Assembly (NCBI RefSeq): GCF_016545825.1
Contig: NC_052620.1
Location: forward strand, 16,926,001-16,990,000
Origin: Eucalyptus grandis
Lineage: Eukaryota; Streptophyta; Magnoliopsida; Myrtales; Myrtaceae
DNA length: 64,000 nucleotides
Direction of reading: 5' to 3'
In this document: piece after piece, positions 1 to 10,284 of the stretch
Position numbering within the stretch: the stretch's first letter is position 1
Layout of the letters: every line of letters begins with the position of its first letter
The notes under the pieces: generated by a model
The model's database searches: none
Seen by the model: the letters and a program-made list of their open reading frames with translations, nothing else
Told to the model about the DNA's origin: nothing
Position numbers and translations under genes: made by a program

Positions 1-381
1 GCTAAGGGCTGCTAGAGGTCGGGCAACCTTAGACAATGACAATGCCAAATCTAAATTACCAATAGCCTAAGCTCTTTGCACATCTCCAACGAAGGGTTTA
101 AGTGTTTTTTTAATAAAAATGAACAAAATAATGCAGTTAAAGCCTTTTGTAATTTTTTTTGTTTTGCCAAATAAATTTTTAACAAACATAATTAAGCTTC
201 CAACATTGGCATTTTGCCAAAACCAAACCAAATGCAACCTTAGACCCAACCCACCTCTATGATGCTTTCTTACTCTTTATCTCTCTCTTACTCAATCTCA
301 CACTCACTCGGTTGCACTGTCATCTTAGTTCAAGTATGAATTTTCTTATATTTAGTTAAATATAAAAGTACTTTAGTAGTA
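1..381. other. Intergenic, AT-rich; left half of a duplicated segment
   Basis: No gene is visible. The short phrase GCAACCTTAGAC occurs near 26 and again near 233, which hints at a small decayed repeat. From about 245 the sequence matches, with many differences, the stretch beginning near 4090 (a CT-rich tract, then a TAAGTTTTC/GAATTTTC-like stretch, then AGTAATATA/AGTAGTATA). It is therefore copy 1 of a local tandem duplication, which the LTR element at 387-3983 later interrupted. Confidence 0.5.
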
Positions 382-386
382 TAGGT

Positions 387-3300
387 TGTGACATCCCAGA
401 TTTTCGATCATGTTTTCCACTGAATAAATCGGACATTTCATTGACACACCTATAAGGCTGTTCTCAGAGCTTATCACTCTCGAAATAACTAGACTATCAG
501 GGAAAGCCATTAAGAATTTTAAGACAAATAGACTTGAGAATTTGACCAGGAATCGGCTTCTTGACCGTGTCCATCTTTAGAGATCATTACGGCACAGATA
601 TAAATCGTGGGTGACACCACTAAATTGAAAAATTCTCATCGACCAACACTAGACTGATTTTCTTATTGTTTTAGTATTCTATGTCCGTAATTGAATCTTT
701 GAGATTTTCATGATAATCGAGAGTTGTCAATGAGTCGAGTGGGCTCATTATGGCTCAAAGAAAATCGACCACAGATCATTTGCCCTAAAAAAATTTGAAA
801 ACTACTTGGTAGTCTAGATCACGCTAAAAATGCGTCGAATGGAAATTAATTGTGAATTCAAGTCCGATTTCCGAAATTGAAAGTTTTGTCATGTCATGAC
901 CTATTTTAGGAACGTCGAGTCATCCTCCAAAGAATTTTTGGAGATTCCAAGATTTTTACGGAAAATCGATTTGGACATTTCGGAAAATGAGCGGAAATTC
1001 AAATTGGCCAAATTGAAGAGATTTTCGACTTACAAACCAAGCTACTTGGCATTGGGAACTTGTAAAAATCTTGTGGGCTTTTTCTACATCAAATTTGGAC
1101 ATCAAATTGAAGAATTTGGATGGAAATTGAAGCTATGTGAGTAAATTCGGAATTAGGAAAATGAGTGTATTTTGGGCATCAAATAGGATTAATTGTGAAT
1201 ATAAAGCTTGGAAAGTATTATTGGACTAGTGGGATAAGTATGAGGACTCTAAGGGGACCAAGCATTTAAGACATTGGTTAAGATTTTGGACTTTTGGTGT
1301 CTCTCTCTTCAAGCCTTCTCGGACAAACTTCACTGCCGACCTCTTCCTTCGCACGCCTAAACTCTCCTTCACCGATTCCTGCTTTTGCTTTCATCTTTAA
1401 TTTTCTTTTCTCTCCATCATCACATCTCCACGTTTCTCTGCCTTCTGTCACGCCTCACGATCTCCCAGCTTGCCAGCACACCTCACACGGTCAACAACCC
1501 TCTCCACCCAGCTCTTTTGTTGACCCTGCAGCTGCTCGTTTGTTCCTCAAGCAGCCAGCGAAGCCCACGTCTCCTCCCCACCGAGTGAAGCCACACACGA
1601 GCTGCCCCTCTTCCACTCACTCTCTCTCCCTCACGACCACCGAAGCTCACGCCTCTGCCCCTTTCACGTTGCCAGCTTCACGCCCATCTACTCCTTCGTC
1701 CGCCAATAGCTGCTTCTTCGGTCAACACTTCAATCCACCGAAGACCTCATCCGGCGCCGCGTCTTTCCCAGCTCGACGTTGCTTCCTCCACGTGTCTTCA
1801 TGGTCAACCAGCAAAGCCCAGTTGACGCAAGCAGCGAAGCCTGTAGCCCAGCAGCTGACCGCGTCGTCTCCTTCACGAAGGCGTGCAGAAGCTGTCCCAT
1901 TCCTCTGGCCGCGGTGTCCTCCATCGGGTGAATCGCCCTCAGCTCCACGCGGCCAGCAAGTCCAACGTGTTTACGGCCCAGCAGTTGGGCCCGTCCACGA
2001 GCCCAAGCAAATTTTGCTCAGCCCAGCGAAATCAGAAGCCCACGAAGCCAAAACCCAGCTTTTTGAAGTCCAGCAACAGCCCAGGTTTCGGCCCAGTCCA
2101 GCGAAGCCCAGCAAGATCAGAAGCCCGCAATTTTGAGGCCCAAGCCCGTGAAGTCAGCTCGCTCTAGGCCCGGTCCAAGTCCGTGGGTGTCATCGCGAGC
2201 CCAAGTTTGGCCATCGTCGCACCGTCGTCACGATGATCCGGGCTCCGCTTTTAATCAGGTGAGTTTTACTCACTAATGCTTTCTTAGTTTGCTAATTTGC
2301 TTAAGGGTTGATTAGTGTTAATTAAGTAGGATTAATGGCAATGCATGTTAGGCAATTGAATTGTGCAATTAGTAAGTAGAGACGTACTATTATTTATTGA
2401 ATGTCTCTCGGGATTTTCCCGACCCGTCTCAGGCTTCATTTAAGTATTACGAGCCTAAATTGAATTTTTAGTATTTATTTATTAATTTTCGAAATTTATT
2501 TATTTATTTATTTATTTATTTTCCGGAAATAAGGCTGGGATAGCCAACGATCGAAATTTTGTGTTGATCGTCGTGGTGCGGTTCGTTTATTTATTTGGGC
2601 TTTACGTTGTGCTGAATTGAATTGATTGCGCAATTTGGGGAATTATTCCTAAATTGATTGAAATTGAATGAAATTTAATGATTGATTGATAGATGGCCAA
2701 GTATGGTTATTTAGCATTAATAATGCCTTGATGAGTTATAAAGTGGAGAGAATCATGAGATTGAACTGGGAATACTTTTGGCTGAGACCGATCAGGTACG
2801 AGGTAATATACATACGTGGTTAAGAAAATCATTGGCAAAAACGGCCTTAAAGAACGCATATACTATCTATAATATACATCACATAGGCGAAAACGGCGCC
2901 AGAGAGAGAGAATGTACATGATTCACGAACATACGTGGTTCGGTGATTAAGGACATCACTGGCGAAAACGGCGCCTTAAAGAACGCATGTAACTGTCTAT
3001 TAAATATATTTATAGGCATGTGTGGTTCGGTGATTAAAGATATCACTGGCAAAAACAGCGTCTTAAAGAACGCACGCAATTGTCTAGTGTATACATCACT
3101 TTGGCGAAAACGACGCCCGAGAGCATTAATGTAGCTCTGTGACTAAGTATATTATTGAAGGTTATATAGTGTGGAGTGAGATGACCTAGAAATGGTCCGA
3201 CTGACATGTAATCGACTAAGTCGATTGATCGATGATTCGATCCGAGTGTGATTTAATGTGATTCAATGATTTGATCTGACGTTGTGAATGGATTAATTGA

Positions 3301-3983
3301 ATGGAAATAACTGGTGAAGAGTCCGCTTGACAGGTAATCGACTAGGTAGATAGATCGAGATAACGATCTATGATGTGATTGCTTAGGTGCCTATTGAACT
3401 GTGCTAATATGCATGTGGAATCTAATGCTAAGGTAAGTTCTTTGACCCGTGCGTGCATAGGCATCCCGGTTAGCGTATTGGTTTATTAATCAAGTCTTAG
3501 GGGGTAGAACTTGCTGATACGTGGTCTCAATGGTTATTGTATAACCATTTCAAGATTCTGATGAGGAGCCTAAAGATGAGGAACTTGAGGAGGAGAACCC
3601 TAATGTAAAACCCGAGGATGAGGAAGATTTTGAAGAAGATGATGATCCTAAGGAGGATTCTGAGTATGACCCAGATGAGATCTGAGATCCCATCCTGTTT
3701 TGCAAACTTTGGGTTTCGGTCGGATATATAATAGATCAAACTTGTGAATAGTATTATATGATACTATAGTTTGCCGTGTATAAAAGTGTGGTTATGTGTT
3801 TTCATGTTATGAAAATTATGGCCTTACTTTTCTATTACATTGTATTATTGTCTGGGGATTTATAAATGCTTCATCATGTGCTATTAAAAATGAAAGGGTC
3901 GGCAATACATAATCCTGGAATATTGCGTTCTAAAATCGACCAAGTAGAAGAATGTGTGCATATCCAGGGATCGGGGCGCGACA
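387..3983 (+). mobile_element. Solo-LTR-like retroelement, 3.6 kb, with TSD TAGGT
   Basis: The element begins TGTGACATCC and ends GGGGCGCGACA, giving TG...CA termini. It is flanked by a perfect 5-bp duplication TAGGT at 382-386 and 3984-3988, the signature of LTR-retrotransposon integrase. No internal long direct repeats or gag-pol domains are seen, so it is best read as a solo LTR or a large non-coding derivative. It has a GC-rich region at 1300-2240 with a 280-codon proline/serine-rich reading frame (1294-2136) of no recognised family, a (TTTA)n tract near 2497, a minisatellite at 2811-3130, a short acidic reading frame ending TGA near 3684, and a TATA-like TGTATAAAAG near 3776. It is clearly related over its length to the inverted element at 14989-18377. 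The long LTR recalls Del/Tekay chromoviruses, but that is inference. Confidence 0.8.
2811..3130. repeat. Minisatellite inside the LTR-like element (85-120 bp units)
   Basis: Three units each contain CATACGTGGTT or a variant, then CACTGGCGAAAACGGCG or a variant, then CTTAAAGAACGCA. They start near 2811, 2931 and 3014. A trailing partial unit carries GGCGAAAACGACGCC near 3103. Spacing varies between about 84 and 120 bp because of internal indels. The related element at 14989-18377 has a different, 27-bp tandem array in the equivalent region. Confidence 0.75.
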
Positions 3984-3988
3984 TAGGT

Positions 3989-4509
3989 CGGGTATATGTC
4001 ACTATATTCATTGCATGGAAACAAGTTAAAACAGATTGAATGACTTAAATTAAATTGGATATGGGTCACATTTATTATTCTGTCTTCACTCCCTCTCACC
4101 CTCACTTAATCTCGCGCTCGCTCACTCCTCTCTCTCACCTTAATTTGGGTATAAGTTTTCTAAGATTTTATTAGTTATGAAAGTGTTTTAGTAATATAAA
4201 TTGCGTCAACTATGGATCATATTTTTATATTTCATGGAAATTAGTCAAAATGGATAAATGAGTCAATTTAGGTTGAATAATTTTTATCGATGTGATGAGT
4301 CAAGGGGCATTGAAGCCTAAGTCCTTTGGGCAGACCTACAGTTGTATGCCATGCGGGCGTTCCACATGTGGACATGGCCAAGCACCGCTTCGGAGCATGC
4401 AAGATCTGTCCTTTCATTGCCCTTTCTTATTCACAGGCTCTCCACCCTGGGGAATCATTCATAAGAGGCTCCACGGAGACCAGTCGAGAAGAACGGAAGC
4501 ACATTACAA
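3989..4509. other. Duplicated flank and probable 5' leader region of the SCPL gene
   Basis: Bases 3989-4085 continue copy 1 of the tandem duplication that the LTR element interrupts; about 4086-4290 is diverged copy 2. Shared landmarks are a CT-rich tract, an AGTAATATA-type tract, and a CATGGAAA...AGTCAAAAT-type tract. From about 4290 to 4509 composition becomes less AT-rich. Short reading frames are present but none resembles a known protein. This stretch may hold the promoter or 5' UTR of the carboxypeptidase-like gene. I see no certain TATA element. Confidence 0.45.
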
Positions 4510-7500
4510 ATGATAACCATGCTTCAGAGTGAATTTTTCAAGCGGCTGGGTGTTTCCCTGATCATTCTTGATCGGCTCCTGCTTTCTTCTGAAATCTCCC
4601 CGTCGGCTGTCAAGTCTCTGCCTGGGTTCGGACCTCTTCCATTCAAACTAGAAACGGGGTAAGCAATGCTGAGGTTATGAACTTGCAATCTATAGTTAGA
4701 TGATCGAGTAGGTTCTATGATTTATGCGACATGACACGAGCGGGGTAGTAGTTTGTATTTGTCATAAACTCCCAAGGTTTGCAGCGTAAATTATTGTTTG
4801 GTTGGTGAAAAGGTTCTTGTCATGGCAAGAATTGCTTTGCCTTACTACAGGAGCTAAAATATAAGTGATGAATTAGCTTGCAAGAGGACCATTAAACGAG
4901 CAGGCGTCATTCACCGACTAATAGCAGACGCATCACTTACTAAAATCAAATTTACAAATCAATCTTCATAAGATCAGCATTCTTGTGTTTTTTCCAGGAC
5001 TAAAATGAGACTCCTGTTACTTTTCGTGGTTGTAGATACCTAGGAGTGGATGAGAAAGATGATGTGCAGCTCTTCTACTACTTCGTCCCATCAGAAGGCG
5101 ACCCGCAAGACGATCCCCTGGTGCTCTGGCTCACCGGTGGCCCTGGTTGCTCCGCTCTCTCTGGACTTGTTTATGAGATAGGTGATCGATACTTCATTAT
5201 CCTTTTGAGCCATTTTAGGATCAGGAAACTAGAAGTGCAATCAACATCTATATTTGCTACCTAAACACCGCCACACTCCACCTGTTACTGTGGAACTTGT
5301 GGCAACTCCGACTCTCCTGGCGCTCGATCTTTCATCTGTCAGACAATTTTGAGAGATATTAACCAAGCTTTATTTGCTGCCAAATGACAATCATTTCCCG
5401 GATGGCCCAAATGACTTCTGTGGATTGACAATAAATATTGGCAATTTCCTGCACATCTGCTTTTCAAGTGAAAGTAAAATGGCCTTGCATCAGCCACTCT
5501 GATCTATGGTTTGTTCTGGTTTAGGCCCTCTACGTTTTAACAAGACCCAGTATGACGGCAGATTACCATCTTTAATGCTGAATCCTTACTCTTGGACCAA
5601 GGTCCATCAAAATCTTGGACCGCATTTTGGGGTTTCTTTTGTTTAAAGTTTCTTTTTCATGTTTCATTTATGCCTGTGATGAATTTACAGGTCTCCAGCA
5701 TAATCTTTCTAGACGCGCCTGTTGGCACAGGTTTCTCTTATTCAACGATTGCGGAAGGTTACCATACTGGCGACAAAGTCTATGCTTGCCAGAGTCGTAT
5801 TTTTCTGGAAAAGGTGAAAAAACCTCAATACTTTTACCACATTCAGAAACTGATATTGGGCATAATTAAATGGTGGAGAGGTAATGTGTGGGATTTGGGC
5901 TGAGAACATTGCAATCACATAAGATGAAGTTTCATGGATGGATAGACCAAATTGAATTTGTTAGTTAAACATTGGCAAACGACTGATTTTTGTAATATTT
6001 TTGGCATGTGACAGTGGTTGCTTAGTCATCCGAGTTTCATTGAAAAGATGTATATATTGCCGGCAACTCTTATTCAGGCAAGGTCGTTCCTTTGATTGCT
6101 CGAGAAATATTAGAAGGTATACTCCATTTTCGTTGCCTTAACTCGGCCCTGTTCCTTTTCATTTTATTTTTTTTTCATTCAGGCTAATGACATCTTCTGG
6201 TTATATAATGCAGCCAGTAACAACATTTTGCAGAGACCCCTGATAAATCTCAAAGTAAAAGTATCTTGGCACTATAAGTTTGAGTCTCTTGGTTAAATGT
6301 CATTGCATTTGTCTCTACCGAGTTATCTCTTTCAGGGTTATCTGCTAGGAAATCCTGCAACAGACTCAATATTTGACGAAGGTTCAAGAATTCCCTTTGC
6401 ATACCATAAAGCGTTAATACCAAAAGAGCTTTACAAGGTGATTCCCTTCCACTGTATTTGCTCCATTATGTTGTTTCCAGAACTTGTTACGAATCATCTT
6501 TGTTTTTCTAATATTTGCATATCAGTCAGCCAAGAGGAACTGCCGAGGAGAATATGTTCGATTCAACCGAACTCATCTTGAGTGTGCAGAGGATCTTCAA
6601 ACTATCTTAGAAGTAAACACTTGCTGATCTTTCCTTCAAACTGTGAGCTTTTTCATTTCTAGGTTGTGTTTCTGTTACTGAATGAAGGTAGTCTTCCATT
6701 TTTTTGGGCTCTTGCAGTGCACTAGTAGAGTGAATAAGGGACACATTCTCGAGCCAAAATGTGACATCTATAAGCCATCGCATAAACTTCTCGAAAGTCG
6801 AAGGTACATGGCAGAGATACATGAAGAATCTTGGCGCGTGCCACCAGAAATCCCAGAATTCCATTGTCGGGTAACTACTTAAGGCTTAAGCCTGCTCTTT
6901 AATGTAAAGTATACATATTATGGCAATGATTTCATCCCCAGAACAGGAATATTACGACCTGTTATGCGACATTTGGGCAAACAATCCAGCCGTTCAAGAG
7001 GCCCTTCACATTAGACAGGTGCAAGACGCTGTTTACTACAGAAAAGAAAAGATGATAATGTTAGGATGAGATCATACCATGGCCTTAGTGGTAACTTCAT
7101 TTTGCGACGATGGTCAGGGCATACTAAGGTGCTGGGTGCGATGCAACAGAAGCTTAGCTTACGCCCACGATGTCCGCAGTGCTGTGAGCCATCACCTGTA
7201 TTTGAATAGTAGAGGATGCCGCTCCCTAATATACAGGTTTCTTTGTCCCACGCTCTTTGTTTTTTCCTTAGTATTACTTCAGCTGTACCGTCTTCTTTCA
7301 AAATGATGTTTCATCAGATCAGACAACAAAGCGAGCAATGAATAGGTAAGGAGTAGGGAACTGAAAGGGTTCAAGCATGTCGGTTAAATGTGATTAATTG
7401 AGAATATGGCTGAGATTCGAAACAACCAAGCAAGATCCCGATCCGTTTCTCTCACGTGTTCTGACGGGAGTGAGTACATATTCTGCAGTGGTGATCATGA

Positions 7501-7907
7501 CATGGTAATCCCATACTTGGGTACACAGTCCTGGATCAAGACTCTTAATCTATCCACCATGGACGATTGGCGGCCATGGATGGTCGGCGATCAAGTTGCC
7601 GGGTACATTCTGAATAGCCGCATATTCTCGGATGGTTCTATAGCATTTTCTTTCTATTGTTCCTGACTGGTGTGGTTTCATACTGCATGAGCAGATTTAC
7701 GAGGGAATACTCGAACGGTCTTACTTTTGCGACGGTGAAGGTGAGCATCTGAAAACCTGGGATTGGTCGTTTACCGAAGCAGGAAGGGGTTCAGATGGAA
7801 TGTGAAGAAATGGCAATTTGCAGGGAGGAGGCCACACGGCTCCAGAGTACCTGCCTGAGGAGTGCTTTGCAATGTACAAAAGATGGATCCATCGAGAGCC
7901 ATTGTAG
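4510..7907 (+). CDS. Serine carboxypeptidase-like protein (SCPL, clade-IA type), frameshifted in exon 5
   Basis: Fourteen exons can be joined with GT-AG introns: 4510-4658, 5036-5181, 5525-5601, 5691-5813, 6015-6116, 6214-6254, 6336-6437, 6526-6612, 6718-6870, 6947-7018, 7118-7236, 7489-7602, 7695-7740, 7824-7907. The product would be about 470 aa, the usual SCPL length. Family landmarks are [27 protein letters not shown] (oxyanion region), [15 protein letters not shown], the nucleophile motif GNSYSG in exon 5, SGDHDM (catalytic Asp) and GGGHTAPEY (catalytic His). SCPL proteins are secreted or vacuolar; clade-IA members include acyltransferases that use glucose esters. The start at 4510 gives a hydrophobic N-terminus ([11 protein letters not shown]) acceptable as a signal sequence. 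Exon 5 is 102 nt where the flanking phases need 3n+1. The frame is lost at the TATATA run near 6050-6057, just before GNSYSG, and a stop follows. All other exons are clean, so this is either a very young pseudogene or an assembly indel. The family is certain; the activity is not. Confidence 0.88.
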
Positions 7908-8579
7908 CTATGTACATGAACTAAAAGATTCATCTTGAATCAAAAGATTCAAGACCAGAACGCCGGGGGTTTATCTGCTCTGCCCGTGTTTGGATTTATG
8001 GTGACACTCCTGGTGAATCATTGTGCATGGAGAATATATAGAAAGAAATTGTTCTCGTTTTATGGTGTTTAATTTTAGATGTGTTATTATATGCATTCCT
8101 TTTTTTTATGAGTTTTAGCCAATTTTTTTCTTCCGATGTTTGCAAATTATAGATAAGAAGGCAAAAAAATAATGTATATATTTTATATTCCTACTTTTTA
8201 GTAAGTGTTTGTTTGTCTCCCCTTCTAAAATGTTAGAAGTAGTTCTTTTTCATTTTCCGGGGAATTCAAATATTATCGAAATCTTAAAAAATGCAAATAT
8301 GAGGAAATTATATATAAATCTACTTGTCATTATAGGTCTGGTTTTAAAGGTTTCAGTTATTTTGCATCGAAAAAAGGTCAAAAGTGCTTACACCGTGAAA
8401 TCTTTTAGAAGTCTAGACAGACTCTAAATCTATGAGCAGGCCAGGCCTCCAAGCCCTTTTGCCTAAGCCCAGTCTACCCATTGACTAAGCATGAAATTTT
8501 ATGCCAAGCCCGCCCAAGCGGGCCTAAAATATTTAACCAAATCTGCCCATTTTATGGACCTCCCTGGACTAGTTCAAAT
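7908..8579. other. 3' flank of the SCPL gene; AT-rich intergenic
   Basis: This follows the SCPL stop codon and probably includes its 3' UTR. Beyond about 8040 it is AT-rich with only short chance reading frames. No further gene is seen. Confidence 0.5.
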
Positions 8580-9420
8580 GTCATGGTGACACGATTACAG
8601 GTCAAATATCCTAAAAAACCTCCGATTTTAACTTTTATCCCAATTTTATTTTTTTATCTCATAAAAAACCTCAAACTTTAGGTTAAGTCTCAATTCCACC
8701 ATAATTTTTTTTTTGTCATATAAAAAATCCCAAATTTTAGGTCTTGTCCTCTTAAATTTTTATAATCTCATAAAAAAGCACAAACTTTTACTTGAGTCAT
8801 AAATCTACCCCTATTAACCTTTAGTCCAAAAAATTTATTACCAATTCTACCATAAACTTTTTTTTGTCAAGAGATAGAAAATTCATAAAAGGATCATCAA
8901 TTTTCTTGAGTTTCAAATCCACTCTTGCATGCTCTTAGGGCTTTTCTCAGATCTCTCATGCTTAAGATGTTCCATCTCCTAAATGCAAGCTCTATGACTA
9001 CGAGAGATGGACCATCTTAAGCATGAGAGATCAATGAGCGCAAAATCCCTAAGAGCGATTTTAACGAGAGATTAATGAAGAGTATTTGAAACTCAAGTAA
9101 AAATTGATGATCTTTTTATAAGACAAAAGAAATTAGAGTGACATTGAAACTAGACCTAAAGCTAAGACTTTTTTGAGACAAAAAAAAAAAAAGTTTATGG
9201 TAGAATTGGTAATAAATATAAAGTTGAGGGTTTTTTATGAGACAAAAAAAGTTTAGTGTAGAATTAAGACTGGACCTAAAGTTTGAGTTTTTATGGAACA
9301 AAGAAAAAATTTATGGTAGAATAAGGATATGACCTAAAATGGGGATTTTTTATGAGACAAAAGGCAAAATTAGGACAAGAGTTAAGTTTAAGGTTTTTTA
9401 GGGTATTAGGAATGACTATC
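8580..9420. mobile_element. Foldback (inverted-repeat) element, about 0.84 kb
   Basis: The left arm (about 8580-8975) and right arm (about 9004-9420) are diverged reverse complements. Phrases such as CTCATAAAAAACCTCAAACTTTAGG and TACCATAAACTTTTTTTTGTC on the left recur inverted on the right as TTTTTTATGAGACAAAA and AAAGTTTATGGTAGAATT. At the centre a 29-bp stem (8950-8978 with 9004-9032, one mismatch) encloses a 25-base loop. No transposase is encoded. This is a MITE or foldback structure of unassigned superfamily. Confidence 0.7.
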
Positions 9421-9769
9421 ATGTTAATTTATAAATTTAAACATGATTAAGCATGTCATAGATGAGTTGATCTCATGTGCAACATGTGAATAATTGAATG
9501 CGATATTGGCTCTTTTTTTGGATCGAAATCAATTCAATCAAGGTTTTCTTGCCTTGGAATTAACTCAATTGTGAGAGCATTCTTGTTCTTTTGACTTATG
9601 AACTGATGATTTTAGGGGTTGACTTATGTCTTGGGAAAGTCAAATTTAAATGGGTGGAATGGCAAGAATCTTGCTAACTCTTCGTCAGGTAGCCAATTAA
9701 TTAAGATCATGCCATTACTTCCTTAAATATAAATATATATAAATTATAATATATATTATATATATATTG

Positions 9770-10120
9770 AAAAGTTAGTGTCTCGAAAAACTTAAAACTA
9801 GTACATTTAATAAAATTACTCATAATTGATTTTATGACCATAAAAATCTGAAATTGATACATTTACGATAAATTTACTTCCAAATTAATTTTTTGATTAC
9901 ACTAAATTTCAAATTAATACATTTATAATAAATATACGTTTTGTTACTTTTCATTAAATTATATTAATATCGTGAAAAATCATAAATCAATATACTTGTG
10001 AAGTCATGTATTATCCAATTTAACAATTTGATTATAAAATCTAACGAAAATTAAAAAAAAAATTGTGTGTATCATTTTAAGATTTTTTATAATAAAAATA
10101 ATTTGTGATAAATTTGCGAA
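9770..10120. mobile_element. Family B foldback element, partial copy
   Basis: AT-rich sequence built on the recurring phrases AAATTGATACATTTA, ATAATAAATTTAC and TATCGTGAAAAATCATAAAT. The same phrases occur in the longer two-armed copies at 28460-28890 and 53140-53640. Only one arm plus the centre is clear here. It lies directly upstream of the gene starting at 10285. Confidence 0.55.
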
Positions 10121-10284
10121 TAGTTCGGAGTTTTTCGTGCTATAACTATAAAGCCTTGAATTAGAAACTGGAATGAGCAGAACCGGGTGAGAGTTCAGGC
10201 ACAAAAGGCGCGCTCCATCGGCATACAAATCATCGGAGTCCGGTTCTGCACACTCGAACCAGGAAAGGGGCACCACCATCCATC

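Noticed and set aside
1294..2136. 280-codon plus-strand reading frame rich in Pro/Ser
   Set aside because: It lies wholly inside the solo-LTR-like element, has low-complexity composition, no recognisable domain, and overlaps open frames in other phases. GC-rich LTR sequence explains it.
4292..4532. Two overlapping short frames upstream of the SCPL gene
   Set aside because: Neither continues in frame into the recognised SCPL exon 1 and neither resembles a known protein; probably leader sequence.
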